DNA of 64,000 nt from Bacteroidota bacterium (GTDB lineage Bacteria; Bacteroidota; Bacteroidia; AKYH767-A; OLB10): contig JADJOZ010000020.1 in NCBI GenBank assembly GCA_016713525.1, forward strand, positions 1 through 64,000, written 5' to 3'. A program made the position numbers and the translations under genes. Shown here piece by piece: positions 9,036 through 19,870 of this stretch (positions are counted from its first letter, which is position 1; each line of letters begins with the position of its first letter). Under the pieces are notes generated by a model, which worked only from the letters and a program-made list of their open reading frames with translations, searched no databases and had not been told where the DNA came from.

Positions 9036-10379
9036 TCAAAAGGAACTCCCTGCTCCTCCACCACCAAATTGGCCGCCACCAAATTGGTTATCAGCTTGCA
9101 TTGGTGATCCTATTGTGCTAAAAGTAGATCCAAGGACAATTCCTTCTGCCTGAAGAAAATCATCACTAGGAACTGGTTCTTTGACATCAAACACTTTATG
9201 ATTCGACCTGAGATATCTGGTGGCACCGAAGCTTACAACTAACAGCAGAATCCCACCCAAAGTCAATAACCATTCCGGCTGAATGGCGGGATTGTACTTT
9301 TGAAAGGTTAATGCAGATAAGAATAAAATAAATAGTCCGGAAATAAGTGTTATCCGATCTTTTTTATAAAGACCAGCCAAAATGTAGGCAAGTGGAATAA
9401 TTGCTGTAAGAAACATAAACAACACCCCGAAAGGAATAGATCTTTGGTCATCCAACTCCATCCGTTTCTGATTTTCCATTCCTAACTGCATATACAGTTT
9501 ATCATTTTCAGCAGTTAATCTATCTCTTAATGCAGCGGATTCCTGAGTCGTATCAGCATAAGTTTCATTAATACTTAAAAAATTCTCATCAATCTGATTT
9601 TGAATAGCCGCTTCTGTCGGAGAGACCGCTGTCCCACCGCCTATTGATCTTGATAATGCATAACCTTCTTTAACCACAAAATAGTTCAGACTAATATACA
9701 AGATCAGCAAACTTAAAAATTTAAGAACCTTAAATGATTTCAGGTAATAAATATGAATAGCACTTTTAATTTTTCTGTCAGATAAATATATTGTAATGCC
9801 AGAAATGAGTGCAATTATAAAAGGTACAAACAACAACAAATTCGGATTTTCGTAGGTATTCAATAGAATCAGACAGACGAATGTTATAAATGCCAGGCCT
9901 GCAATAAGTGAATCGGCATATTTCCAAACAACCAGGCTAAACAACACTATTGAAACTAAAAATATAACATTCATGGAGTTGAAATCTGTTAAAATTCCAA
10001 TTCCGGAAATGATAAAAATTAATGCTAAATACAACAAGCAGTCGTCTATTCCCGATTTCCAATGTTTCTTTACTCTTATAAAGAAATTGAGAATAAAAAC
10101 CAATCCACCGCCACACAATATCATAGCAAATCCGAGTGCAAATTGTTCAGAAAGCAATGCAGAAATTGTAAGCCCGATGAGTCCGAGACCGGAAAGAACC
10201 AGAACAATGGTGAAGACAAATAGACCAATTCGAATAAACAGATTTGGAGTATACAAATCAGCATTAAATATGGTGAAAACTTTTGCCTTTTGTTCAGCAT
10301 CTATTAATTTGAGATGTTCGAGCTCTTCAGCAAATTTCCTTACTTCAGTCGACTCAATATGTTGTTTGTTATAGCTCAT
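9036..10379 (-). CDS. Multi-span membrane protein, DUF2157/DUF4401-like
   Basis: I choose the start at MSYNKQHIEST (ATG at 10377-10379), since the longer frame would run into the upstream gene. The protein has about 447 residues: a soluble N-terminus with a helix resembling its neighbour's, about ten hydrophobic segments, a polar loop with a helix around residues 255-310 (NETYADTTQESAALRDRL), and a glycine-rich tail ending GGGQFGGGGAGSSF. It starts 1 bp after the stop codon of the DUF2157-type gene, so the two are co-transcribed and probably form a membrane complex. No enzymatic motif is seen, and function is unknown. Confidence 0.7.
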   Translation of the reverse strand: MSYNKQHIESTEVRKFAEELEHLKLIDAEQKAKVFTIFNADLYTPNLFIRIGLFVFTIVLVLSGLGLIGLTISALLSEQFALGFAMILCGGGLVFILNFFIRVKKHWKSGIDDCLLYLALIFIISGIGILTDFNSMNVIFLVSIVLFSLVVWKYADSLIAGLAFITFVCLILLNTYENPNLLLFVPFIIALISGITIYLSDRKIKSAIHIYYLKSFKVLKFLSLLILYISLNYFVVKEGYALSRSIGGGTAVSPTEAAIQNQIDENFLSINETYADTTQESAALRDRLTAENDKLYMQLGMENQKRMELDDQRSIPFGVLFMFLTAIIPLAYILAGLYKKDRITLISGLFILFLSALTFQKYNPAIQPEWLLTLGGILLLVVSFGATRYLRSNHKVFDVKEPVPSDDFLQAEGIVLGSTFSTIGSPMQADNQFGGGQFGGGGAGSSF

Positions 10380-10380
10380 C

Positions 10381-11331
10381 TTAGTTAGCTTTGAAAAGTT
10401 TTTTATAGTTAATAAAGAAATAAATAACTCCGGCACAGGAGAACGCGAAATAATAAAGTGCGGCCGCTCCACTATCAAGCCAGGTAAAGAAGGCTATTGT
10501 TACTGATATGTATGCATAAACCACAGACATCAACAGAAAATAAAAAGACTTTTCGATTACCGCATATCTAAATAATAATCCACAGGCGGCAATCAATATT
10601 ATAAAATACAAAAGCGGCAAAGCAAAATTAATCTGTGCAGTTATTAATGCTATAAGCAGCAGGTTAAATCCAAAATTATAAAAGGTGAATGTAAAATGCT
10701 TCTTTAAATTTTTTGTTTTCAGATACCAACCTGCCAAAATGAGTAACAGTGCTACTCCGATTGCAGTGAAAACCATTTCGGAACTGAATCCATCAACCAT
10801 GGAAATGATATTGGGTGTTGCAATTAATCCTGCTAAAGAAATGAATGAAGTAATGCCAAGAGATAGTACTCCGATGTGATCGAAGCGAAAGGCGCTTATT
10901 AAAAACAGAATAGCAGGGATTAAGGTTGCAATTTCAAATGCATCACCAAATAAGTTATATTGAAACTGAAGATAGCCTTCGAGAGCCAAAAACAACAGAC
11001 ATCCTGAGAGCAGGATATAATCATAGGCAATGTTAATCTGAACCACTTTACCATAATCGAAAGGGCGGGCAAACCTGATTGCATAATAGAAGCAATATCC
11101 ACAAGCTATCGCAATTGCGCCTATTAATGCGGTATGTCCGATAGTATCAATGTTTTTGTAAATAAGAATACCAAGTCCCGAAGTGAGTAAAATAACACCG
11201 AGGTACATGAGTGCCCTCAATTCCTGAAAAAGCGAGAATGGTCTGGTACAATAATATTTCTTAATGGATGAACTATGTTGACTGGTTAGAATACCATTTT
11301 CTTCTAACAGCCCTAAATATTTTTCTTTCAT
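10381..11331 (-). CDS. DUF2157-family membrane protein
   Basis: A 316-residue protein. The soluble N-terminus (LGLLEENGILTSQHSSSIKKYY) has the form of the DUF2157 cytoplasmic segment, and about nine hydrophobic helices follow (for example ALMYLGVILLTSGLGILIYKN). It is the first gene of a two-gene operon with the larger membrane protein downstream. ATG start, with an AT-rich leader of about 75 bp shared with the divergent DinB-fold gene. Function is unknown. Confidence 0.75.
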   Translation of the reverse strand: MKEKYLGLLEENGILTSQHSSSIKKYYCTRPFSLFQELRALMYLGVILLTSGLGILIYKNIDTIGHTALIGAIAIACGYCFYYAIRFARPFDYGKVVQINIAYDYILLSGCLLFLALEGYLQFQYNLFGDAFEIATLIPAILFLISAFRFDHIGVLSLGITSFISLAGLIATPNIISMVDGFSSEMVFTAIGVALLLILAGWYLKTKNLKKHFTFTFYNFGFNLLLIALITAQINFALPLLYFIILIAACGLLFRYAVIEKSFYFLLMSVVYAYISVTIAFFTWLDSGAAALYYFAFSCAGVIYFFINYKKLFKAN

Positions 11332-11408
11332 AGAATAACTCTAAATAATTTTCATGAAATTTAGGCAAAATAAATTTAAACCCTAATAATTATCAAATAA
11401 CTATCTAA

Positions 11409-11909
11409 ATGTCACTAAATCAACCACTTATTGCCGAGTACAAACATGAGATGGCCAATACCAGAAAAATATTAGCCTTAGTTCCAATGGATAAATACAG
11501 CTGGAAACCGCATGAAAAATCGATGTCACTTGGAGATCTTGCATCTCATTTGGCCGATATGCCAACATGGGTTCATTTCACCATCAATTTTCCGGAACTC
11601 GATTTTGCAAAAAATTACACACCTCCATCTAAGATTTCCAATGGTGCAGAATTACTTTCTTCGATGGATAAAAACTTTGAGGATGCCATTAAAGTACTGG
11701 AAAACACCACCGATGCCCAGATGTTTGAAAATTGGTCGCTTCGTAATGGAGATCAGGTTTTCTTTACTCTGCCGAAAATTGCAGTGTTACGAAGTTTTGT
11801 TTTCAGCCACAATATTCACCATCGTGCTCAGCTTGGGGTATATCTGAGAATGCTTGATATTCCGTTACCCGGCATTTATGGTCCGAGTGCCGATGATAAA
11901 GGCATGTAA
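11409..11909 (+). CDS. DinB-fold (damage-inducible/YfiT-like) metal-binding protein
   Basis: A 166-residue protein with the four-helix DinB/YfiT fold. The three usual metal-ligand histidines are visible: one in LASHLADMP (about residue 47) and two in the HNIHHRAQLGVYLRMLDIP motif (about residues 137-141). These metal-dependent proteins often act as thiol transferases or hydrolases. The family is unrelated to DNA polymerase IV despite its name. It is a single-gene unit followed by a bidirectional terminator. The substrate cannot be inferred. Confidence 0.88.
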   Translation: MSLNQPLIAEYKHEMANTRKILALVPMDKYSWKPHEKSMSLGDLASHLADMPTWVHFTINFPELDFAKNYTPPSKISNGAELLSSMDKNFEDAIKVLENTTDAQMFENWSLRNGDQVFFTLPKIAVLRSFVFSHNIHHRAQLGVYLRMLDIPLPGIYGPSADDKGM

Positions 11910-11931
11910 TTTACAAACCTCTATAAATGCA

Positions 11932-11988
11932 AAAGGAAGCAGCCGTTAAATCCTACCGGAAATAAATCCGGAACGGCTGCTCCTTTCA
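11932..11988. terminator. Bidirectional terminator between the DinB-fold and HPPD genes
   Basis: An outer stem pairs AAGGA-GCAGCCGTT (with one bulged A) with AACGGCTGCTCCTT, and an inner CCGGA/TCCGG hairpin sits in the loop. A and T runs at the ends suit both directions. It lies between convergent genes ending at 11909 and 12014. Confidence 0.75.
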
Positions 11989-12013
11989 CAACTCACTTAC
12001 CAGGAAAGTTTCT

Positions 12014-13165
12014 TTATAAAGTTCCTCTTCGGGCCTGTTCAGCTTCAATTGATTCGAACAATGCCTGAAAATTTCCTTTTCCAAATGATTTTGCTCCTTT
12101 ACGCTGTATGATTTCAAAAAATAAAGTGGGTCGGTCTTCAACCGGTTTGGTGAATATCTGAAGCAGATAACCTTCTTCATCACGATCCACCATAATACCA
12201 AGTGATTTCAACACCTTCATATCTTCTTCAATAATACCTACTCTATCGCCCACAGTATCATAGTAGGTTCCGGGGACATATAAAAATTCAACACCTCTTT
12301 TGCGCATCTCTGAAATTGTGAAAACAATATCATTGGTAGCTACAGCAATATGTTGGCAACCGGGACCTTTATAAAAGTCCAGATATTCTTCAATCTGGGA
12401 CTTCTTAATTCCAGCGGCAGGTTCATTTATTGGAAACTTAATGCGACCATTTCCATTGGTCATCACCTTACTCATAAGAGCAGTGTATTGCGTGGAAATG
12501 TCTTTGTCATCGAAAGTAATCAGATTGGCAAAGCCCATAACATCAGCATAAAATGCTGCCCACTGATTCATTGCTCCCAATTCCACATTTCCAACCATGT
12601 GATCAATATATTCAAGGCCTGTTGTTCCGGGATTGTATTCAGATTGGTAAGGCTGATATCCCGGAAGGAATGCTCCGTTATACGCTTTACGTTCTATAAA
12701 CATGTGAATAGTTTCACCGTAAGTATGAATTCCTGAAATCACAACAGAACCAAATTCATCACTTTCGGTATAGGGAGCTACAAACGATTTTGCTCCACGC
12801 TTCACAGTTTCATTGTATGCACTTGTTGCATCATCCACCCAAAGTGCAATAACTTTAATGCCATCACCATGCATTCTTATATGATGTGATATTTCACTAT
12901 CCGGATCGAATGGTGTGGTTAAAACCAAACGGATTTTACCTTGTTGCAAAACATAAGAAGTACGATCGCGACAACCGGTTTCAAGACCTCTGTAAGCTAC
13001 AGACTGAAATCCGAAGGCAGTTTTATAATAGTGCGCTGCCTGTTTCGCATTTCCTACATATAACTCAACATAGTCTGTTCCGTTTATAGGAAGGAAATCC
13101 TGTGCTTTTTCAAATACTTTTTCCCCTGAATAGGAATAATTTTTAACTGCTGTGAGATTATCCAT
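12014..13165 (-). CDS. hppD: 4-hydroxyphenylpyruvate dioxygenase
   Basis: A 383-residue cytoplasmic protein with two vicinal-oxygen-chelate domains. The iron ligands can be seen: His in the YIDHMVGNV motif (about residue 185), His in GPGCQHIAVAT (about 266) and Glu in LFFEIIQRKG (about 347). The C-terminus has the product-gating helix motif GNFQALFESIE. The enzyme converts 4-hydroxyphenylpyruvate to homogentisate with O2, the second step of tyrosine breakdown. It follows the homogentisate 1,2-dioxygenase gene by 57 bp on the same strand, so the two consecutive steps are co-transcribed. Length is normal and no defect is seen. Confidence 0.97.
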   Translation of the reverse strand: MDNLTAVKNYSYSGEKVFEKAQDFLPINGTDYVELYVGNAKQAAHYYKTAFGFQSVAYRGLETGCRDRTSYVLQQGKIRLVLTTPFDPDSEISHHIRMHGDGIKVIALWVDDATSAYNETVKRGAKSFVAPYTESDEFGSVVISGIHTYGETIHMFIERKAYNGAFLPGYQPYQSEYNPGTTGLEYIDHMVGNVELGAMNQWAAFYADVMGFANLITFDDKDISTQYTALMSKVMTNGNGRIKFPINEPAAGIKKSQIEEYLDFYKGPGCQHIAVATNDIVFTISEMRKRGVEFLYVPGTYYDTVGDRVGIIEEDMKVLKSLGIMVDRDEEGYLLQIFTKPVEDRPTLFFEIIQRKGAKSFGKGNFQALFESIEAEQARRGTL

Positions 13166-13222
13166 TGTTTTATAGTGCTTGACAATTAAATTGTCGGTTA
13201 TTTAATTTATGGAATATTAATT

Positions 13223-14403
13223 TCAGATTTTTTCTGTTTCCAATTCCTGTGGCATCCAGGATTTGTAATAGTCTTTTACTTCAATAGCCAAAGCTGCTTT
13301 TGTAACTTTCACAGGGCGGAACGGATCAATCATTACCGCAAGTTCATTGGTAGATTTTTTACCAATACTTCTTTCGATGGCACCCGGATGTGGTCCATGA
13401 GGAATTCCTGCAGGATGCAAAGTAATTTGTCCCTTGTGAATATTATTCCGGCTCATAAAATCACCATCCACATAATAGAGTATTTCATCCGAGTCAATAT
13501 TGCTATGATGATATGGAGCAGGAATTGCATCAGGATGATAATCGTACAACCTTGGAACAAACGAACAAATCACAAAATTATGTCCCTGAAAGTTTTGGTG
13601 TATTGGAGGTGGCAAATGCACTCTTCCAGTAATAGGTTCAAAATTGAAAATCGAAAATGCATAAGGATAATTATATCCATCCCAACCTATTACATCAAAT
13701 GGATGCGTTCCATAAACATAGGGATAAATTAATCCTTTTTTCTTTATCTTAACAGTAAAATCACCTTGCTGATCGTATGTTTCCAGGTTATCGGGCAAAC
13801 GGAAATCACGCTCACAGAATGGAGAATGTTCGCCTAACTGACCATATTCATTTCTATATCGCGGAGGAGTAACTACAGGACTAAATGACTCGATTACCAA
13901 AATTCTGTTTTGAGTACTTTCAAATTCAATTTTGTAAACGGTACCCCGAGGAATGACTAAATAATCGCCATATCCAAATTCAAGAGAACCGTAACTGGTC
14001 CTCAGCTTTCCATTTCCTTCATGAATAAAAAGCAATTCATCTGCATCAGCATTTTTGAAAAAGTAATCAGCGGTGCCAACTTTTGGAGTTGCCATGCCAA
14101 TGTGTAAATCATCATTTATAAAAAGCGTCACCCTACTTTCCAGATAATCATCTACAAATGGCAAATTGAAGCCTTCAAAACTCAGGGCTTTCAAATTATC
14201 TTCAATGGCAATTTCAGGTCGAACAGAATATGACTTTCCGGCTTCCTTAACCAAGGTTGGTGGATACAAGTGATAAACCAGAGACGCAACGCCTCCAAAT
14301 CCTTCAGTACCAAATAGTTCCTCATGATATAAAGAACCGTCGGGTTTGCGGTAAACGGTATGCCTTTTGGCAGGACCTGACCTAAACGATGATAGACTGG
14401 CAT
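13223..14403 (-). CDS. hmgA: Homogentisate 1,2-dioxygenase, one apparent frameshift near the start
   Basis: Converts homogentisate to maleylacetoacetate. The main frame carries the cupin core: FCERDFRLPDN, then GWDGYNYPYAFSI and the metal-binding LHPAGIPHGPHPGAIE. The expected N-terminus MPVYHRLGQVLPK lies in another frame, starting at the ATG at 14401-14403. The frames join at a T run of four at 14364-14367 (AAAA on the coding strand). A fifth base gives LPKRHTVYRKPDG, as in relatives. I therefore start the gene at 14403, not at the longer in-frame ATG at 14506, whose extra residues resemble nothing. Total is about 393 residues, normal for the Bacteroidota form. Operon with HPPD. Confidence 0.92.
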
Positions 14404-14518
14404 AATCCAATAATTTATGCAAATAACCCAATGATGTGTGGAATATCCAATGATATCCATCACGTTTCATTAAATTTGTAACTTGTAAAATCCTGACAGA
14501 AGTCATATTTATTGCTGC

Positions 14519-15186
14519 ATGTGTGGAAGGTTTTCATTAACAAAAGAAGAATCTGAAATTGAAAAGAGATTTCAGGCAAAATTCTATACCAATGATTTGG
14601 TAAAGAGGTATAATGTTGCTCCCAGTCAGTTGTCGCTGGTAATGACAGATGCGCAACCCGAAAAATTACAGTTGTTCAAATGGGGTTTAATTCCATCGTG
14701 GGCAAAAGACAAGTCCATTGGTTATAAAATGATCAATGCCCGGTCAGAAACTGTATTTGAAAAGCCTTCTTTTAAAAAGCTAATCAAGCAAAGAAGATGT
14801 TTGGTGATTGCCGATAGCTTTTATGAATGGCAGCCCCTTGGCGGGAAGAAAAAGCAACCTTTTAGAATAGGTTTAAAATCATGGGACTTATTTGCATTTG
14901 CGGGTTTATGGGATGAATGGGCAGATAAAGAGACGGGAGAGATTATCCCTACATTCACCATATTGACAACAGCAGCGCATTCGCTTGTTTCACCCATACA
15001 CGACCGGATGCCGGTTATTTTGGAGCCTGAGGAAGAAAAACGCTGGTTAAAAAAGGTATAAATGATCAGGAAATTCTGGAATTGCTTTCTCCTTTTCCGG
15101 AATCTGAAATGATGGTTTATCCGGTTAGTGAACAGGTGAATTCTCCTGCTAATGATCATCCAGCAATCATTGAACCGGTTTCATAA
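14519..15186 (+). CDS. yedK: SRAP domain protein (HMCES/YedK family), one apparent frameshift near the end
   Basis: The protein begins MCGRF, which places the catalytic cysteine at position 2 after Met removal. It then has YNVAPSQ, INARSET (Asn and Glu of the active site), FYEW and THDRMP-type motifs (here PIHDRMPVIL). SRAP proteins crosslink to abasic sites in single-stranded DNA and shield them. The first frame stops at 15061 after WLKKV. One more A in the six-A run at 15049-15054 gives WLKKGINDQEILELL, then FPVS-type residues and a stop at 15184-15186, restoring about 222 residues, the usual length. It is divergent from the HGD gene and 42 bp before the peptidase gene. Confidence 0.92.
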
Positions 15187-15228
15187 TTTTAAGATTAATT
15201 GATCGTTTAAAAGAAAAATCTGATTAGC

Positions 15229-16819
15229 ATGAATACATTCCGGATAAAATTAATACTCGTAATTATATATTTAATTGCTCCTTTATTTTCAGAAGGGCAA
15301 CTATCCAAGAATTGGTTTAACGAAGATCCCGACAAGGACAGGTTTGCAGGGGTGAGCTCCGATAATGCCTATGAAAATCTGTTAAAGGACATGAAATCCG
15401 TTCCCATTGTTGTTGCTGTTATTGATGGCGGTACAGATGTAAATCATCCTGACTTAAAATCTAAAATCTGGGTAAATCCGAAAGAAGTTGCAGGCAATGG
15501 AATTGATGATGATAAAAATGGTTACATTGATGACATCCACGGATGGAGTTTTATTGGCGGACCAAAAGACGATATCAAAGGTGAAAATCTGGAAATGGTC
15601 AGAATTTTTAGGAAGTTGGATCCCGTTTTTAAAGGAAAAACCAAAAAGCAAATTTCGAAAAATGAACTCAATGATTTTAAATTATATGATGAAATAAAAG
15701 TCAAAATGGAAGTTGCCCTGAAGGATGCGAATTCAGGATTGAAAGTTTATAGCTCCCTCAAAAAGCAGATGGATGATTTGAAACAGGCAATTGGCAAGGA
15801 TACTTTTACGGAAGCAGATGTTTTGGCAATAGAATCCGAAGATGAGGAATTCAACAATACGAAAAATGGCATCGCCGAAGCCTTAAAAAATGGTGTTTCG
15901 TATGATATAATGTATCAGGAAGTCATGGCGGGTTATAATCAGTTTTACAGTCAGGTAAACTACCACCTGAATCCTGAATTTAGTCCGCGGGCAATTGTTG
16001 GCGATAATGAAGCAAACCAGAATGAAAAATACTACGGAAATAACAATGTAATTGGACCAGAGGCTGATCACGGAACACATGTTGCAGGCATTATTGGAGC
16101 TGTGAGGAACAATGAAATTGGTATGAATGGTGTTGCTGACAATGTTCATTTAATGATACTGAGAGTAGTACCTGATGGTGATGAACGCGATAAAGATGTT
16201 GCGAATGCGATTCGATATGCAGTTGATAATGGAGCCAAAAGTAATTAATATGAGCTTTGGCAAAGACTACTCCCCCAACAAAAATATTGTAGATGAGGCA
16301 ATTCGTTATGCAGAAATCAAAGATGTTTTATTGATTCATGGTGCAGGAAATGATGCATCCAATGTGGATTCAAAACCCAATTATCCCGGCCCCTACGGCA
16401 ACGACAAAAACGACAAGGTCTCGAACTGGATCGAAGTAGGAGCAATTTCTTCATCGGGAGATGCAGCCCGTTTCTCGAATTACGGAAAAGAACGTGTGGA
16501 TGTATTTGCTCCGGGAGTTCAGATTTACGCCACCACTCCTGATGCTACCTATGACTTTCATGATGGCACGAGTATGGCTTCTCCTGTTGTTGCCGGAATT
16601 GCCGCCATGATTTGGTCCTATTTTCCGGAACTGAATGCACGTCAGGTTAAACTGATTATCACTTCATCTGTTTTAAAAGTTCCTTTTAAAACACAATTAC
16701 CAGGATCAAGAAAAAAAGTAAAATTCACATCGTTATGCAACACAGGAGGAATCGTGAATGCATATCGGGCGATTTCAGTTGCTAAACTGGTATCTGGTCA
16801 AACCAAACAGTCAGATTAA
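15229..16819 (+). CDS. S8 family (subtilisin-like) serine protease, one apparent frameshift
   Basis: A secreted protein with a signal peptide (MNTFRIKLILVIIYLIAPLF) and the subtilisin catalytic triad: Asp in AVIDGGTDVNHPDL (about residue 66), His in DHGTHVAGIIGA (about 285) and Ser in FHDGTSMASPVVAGIAA. An insert of about 150 residues rich in charged helices separates Asp and His, as in many Bacteroidota S8 proteases. The frame breaks at a four-A run (16237-16240); with three A, the text reads NGAKVINMSFG, the normal oxyanion-side strand. The reconstructed length is about 529 residues. No T9SS tail is visible, so it may be periplasmic or exported by another route. Confidence 0.9.
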
Positions 16820-16912
16820 TAAAATTATACGGTAAGCTTAACTCGTGTTTATGACAAAAATCATTTGTCATTAAAAGCATAATTTGTTATTTTGCGGTAA
16901 ACCTTACTTACC

Positions 16913-17737
16913 ATGAATATCAAGAAAATATTAGTACCAATTGATTTTTCGGAAATTTCACTGAATTCCTTGCGTTATGCAGCCGATTTTGCACAAAGTA
17001 ACGGAGCTGCTATTCTTCTGTTGCACATTGCCGATCCCGATTCACTCATGAATGACCTGAAAGGAAATTTATCGCCGGAACATTTATTGAGTTTGGTTAA
17101 AGAGGAAAGGTTTCTTACAGGCATAAAAATTACAAGTATATTAAAGAAAGGCAAAGTTGCCGACCTCATTCTGGAAGAATCGCGAACCAATGATGTGGAT
17201 CTGGTAGTAATGGGTACTCAGGGAGCAGGAAATCTGACCAGAACTCTCATCGGAACTAACACCACAAAAGTAGTAAGTCATAGTAAATGTCCTGTGCTTG
17301 CCATTCCGGGTGATGCCACCTGGCAACCGGTTAAAAAAGTAGTGCTCGCAGTCGATTTAGAGCATCGTGCCGACAAAAGTATTCTGGATGTAATTAATAC
17401 CATGAAAAAACGGGAGGCAGCTATTTTGGCAGTTTATGTGGGGACTTCTAATGATCGCGAGAATGAAGCAGAATTAAACAGTTATGTTGAGGAACTGAAG
17501 ATTAAGTCGCAGTACCAGAAAATCGTAGCTAAGTATATTCATTCCGAATTGTTTTTAGGAAGTCTTGAAAATTTTATACTCGACATTGAAGCTGATATGC
17601 TCGTTATGATTACACATCACAGAGGTGTTTTTGAATCTATATTTGATCCCAGTGTCACAAAAAGACTGGCCTTTCATACACAGGTTCCACTTATGGTGAT
17701 TCCCGAAATTAAGCATCCGGTTTTCTTTTTCACATAA
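16913..17737 (+). CDS. Universal stress protein with tandem Usp domains
   Basis: A 274-residue cytoplasmic protein of two Usp folds. The first begins KKILVPIDFSEISLNSLRYAADFA and has the nucleotide-binding loop VMGTQGAGNLTRTLIGTNTTKVV, close to the G2xG9xG(S/T) ATP motif. The second begins VKKVVLAVDLEHRADKS and is more degenerate (MITHHRGVFESIFDPSVTKRL). Tandem Usp proteins help cells survive starvation and oxidative or envelope stress, but the exact action is not known. It is a single gene, with TTTG-rich sequence just upstream that lacks an exact TAnnTTTG box. Confidence 0.92.
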   Translation: MNIKKILVPIDFSEISLNSLRYAADFAQSNGAAILLLHIADPDSLMNDLKGNLSPEHLLSLVKEERFLTGIKITSILKKGKVADLILEESRTNDVDLVVMGTQGAGNLTRTLIGTNTTKVVSHSKCPVLAIPGDATWQPVKKVVLAVDLEHRADKSILDVINTMKKREAAILAVYVGTSNDRENEAELNSYVEELKIKSQYQKIVAKYIHSELFLGSLENFILDIEADMLVMITHHRGVFESIFDPSVTKRLAFHTQVPLMVIPEIKHPVFFFT

Positions 17738-17890
17738 TCATATATTACTGAAATTCAATACATTGAATATCAAAACAGAATAGGTTTTGTGATTAAGTCA
17801 TTTTTTTATACTTTCACATAAGAATCAGCATGTTGGTCCATGCAGGATTTATGAGAATTTACAGTGAATGCTTATCTAAAACACTTAATC

Positions 17891-19867
17891 ATGAAAAAAT
17901 TATTACTTGCATTTAGTCTGTTGACTGCAACAATTTTTCAATCGAACGCTCAGGTTCAAACATTACCTTATTTTAACGATTTCGAAAGCGGCGCCCCTAT
18001 GTGGACAACTCAGAATTTCAATTCTGACTGGGAACTTGGAGCACCTTCTTACGGAACAACAAATTCTGCGCATAGTGGCGATAACTGTTGGGATATAAAT
18101 TTAGATACCAGTTATGCCGGCAATACCAGTTCATGGTTGTTTACACCTACTTTCAATTTCGCAGGAAATTCAGGAATTAAAATATCATTTTGGCTTAACC
18201 GCAATTGTGAGTTTGCCTGGGATGGACTAACATTTTATTCTTCTACAGATACTAGTGGTAATGGCAATTGGAATGTTGTAGGCTATCAAGGATACCCAAA
18301 CTCAATTGGATGGTATAATGATTCATTAATACTAGCCAACAATTTGCCGGCATGGACCGGAAATTCGGGAGGGTGGTATTACTGTAGTATTGTTATTCCA
18401 AACACATTTGGTAATGATAATGTACACTTTGCTTTTGAATTCGCTTCTGATTTATCAGTAAACGGTGATGGGGTTTCTATTGACGATTTTTCTGTTGAAC
18501 CATCAAATGTGGGCTTCATGCAGGGAACTGTTTATGAAGATGTAAATAACAATGGTGTTATTGATACAGGCGATACTCCGTTCACCAACATTTCGTTGAG
18601 TTGTACACCCGCCAATGGAACCTATATTCAATCGGTTAATTCAAATGGTCAGTTTTATTTCATGGGTGATTCAGGAGTTACTTACACAATCGCTCCGTAT
18701 AATCCGATTTATACATTGGTATCACCTGCTTCACAAACTGCCACATTAACTGCCACCAATCAAGTGATCAGTAATCTTGATTTTCTTTTGACAGTCATTC
18801 CTGGTATTATAGAGGTTGATGTTAATGCCAGTGCAGGGGGAGTCCGTCCTGGTTTTGTACATAATCAATATATCACTTATTCTAATAATGGAACTCAGGT
18901 AACTTCCGGGTCAGTACAAGTCGATTATGATCCATCTTTTTCTATTTCAAGCAGTACACAACCTTATAATGTACTGGGACCAAATTCAATTGAAATTAAT
19001 TATTCCAGTCTCATTCCGGGTGAGCAGCGTTCTTTTATTTGCACCTATTTCGTTGATTCAACTTTAGCAATTGGAACAATGACACATTCTAACTTTACCA
19101 TTTTTCCTATTGCAGGAGATACCATTCCAACCAATAATTATGATCAGTTAAACATTGAAGCCACCAATTCTTTCGATCCAAATGACAAACGTGTTGACCC
19201 TGTTGGCGATATTACACCTACTCAGGTAGCCACCGGAATAAATCTCGATTACACCATCAACTTCCAGAATACCGGGACTGCAGAAGCGTTCCATGTGAAT
19301 GTATATGATCAACTTGATGCTGATCTTGATCTGTCAACTTTTGAAATTACCGGAACAAGTCATCCTTTAACGACCTGGTCGATGAGTGCAAGCGGATTAT
19401 TACATTTCGGATTTGCCAACATAAATTTGCCCGATTCCAATGCGAATGAACCGGCAAGTCATGGTTTTATCAGTTACCGTATTAAACCACTTTCCACATT
19501 GACAGCAGGAACTGAAATCACTAATCTTGCTGCTATTTATTTTGATAACAACGAACCTGTACTTACGAATGAGGTGAAGACTACAGTTGTTATTCCAACT
19601 GGAATTTATAATCCATCCAACGATATTTCAGGTTTAGTTTTCCCAAATCCTACTAAAGGAATATTCTGGTTCAGTGGAAGCAGCAATTTAGGAACTTATA
19701 AAACTTATCAGATTCTCAACGTTGCCGGTCAATTGGTAAGGGAAGCAAAAGCTACAAGTCAATCGGGTTTGATGCAAATTGATGCTTCTGATTTATCAAC
19801 AGGAGTTTATATGCTGCAGGTTACCGGCTCTCATGGCGTTTACAAAGGCTCTTTGGTTATTGAATAG
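17891..19867 (+). CDS. T9SS-secreted protein with MAM-like and DUF7619-like domains
   Basis: I place the start at MKKLLLAFSLLTATIFQSNAQ (17891), a clean signal peptide; the upstream in-frame ATG at 17864 adds nine residues before it. Domains in order: a jelly-roll, choice-of-anchor-J/MAM-like domain (residues about 25-210, ending VSIDDFSVEP), a short carboxypeptidase-regulatory-like repeat (GTVYEDVNNNGVIDTGD), a DUF7619-like conserved repeat (FDPNDKRVDPVGDI, YTINFQNTGTAEA, AAIYFDNNEPVLTNEV), and a T9SS type A sorting domain (FPNPTKGIFWF, STGVYMLQV). It is probably surface-attached or released. The next gene encodes a shorter paralogue of its N-terminal domain. Confidence 0.85.
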   Translation: MKKLLLAFSLLTATIFQSNAQVQTLPYFNDFESGAPMWTTQNFNSDWELGAPSYGTTNSAHSGDNCWDINLDTSYAGNTSSWLFTPTFNFAGNSGIKISFWLNRNCEFAWDGLTFYSSTDTSGNGNWNVVGYQGYPNSIGWYNDSLILANNLPAWTGNSGGWYYCSIVIPNTFGNDNVHFAFEFASDLSVNGDGVSIDDFSVEPSNVGFMQGTVYEDVNNNGVIDTGDTPFTNISLSCTPANGTYIQSVNSNGQFYFMGDSGVTYTIAPYNPIYTLVSPASQTATLTATNQVISNLDFLLTVIPGIIEVDVNASAGGVRPGFVHNQYITYSNNGTQVTSGSVQVDYDPSFSISSSTQPYNVLGPNSIEINYSSLIPGEQRSFICTYFVDSTLAIGTMTHSNFTIFPIAGDTIPTNNYDQLNIEATNSFDPNDKRVDPVGDITPTQVATGINLDYTINFQNTGTAEAFHVNVYDQLDADLDLSTFEITGTSHPLTTWSMSASGLLHFGFANINLPDSNANEPASHGFISYRIKPLSTLTAGTEITNLAAIYFDNNEPVLTNEVKTTVVIPTGIYNPSNDISGLVFPNPTKGIFWFSGSSNLGTYKTYQILNVAGQLVREAKATSQSGLMQIDASDLSTGVYMLQVTGSHGVYKGSLVIE

Positions 19868-19870
19868 TCA

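Noticed and set aside
14404..14506. N-terminal extension of homogentisate dioxygenase to 14506
   Set aside because: The first 45 or so residues have no likeness to the family, while the expected N-terminus lies in another frame from 14403 and joins at a four-base run.
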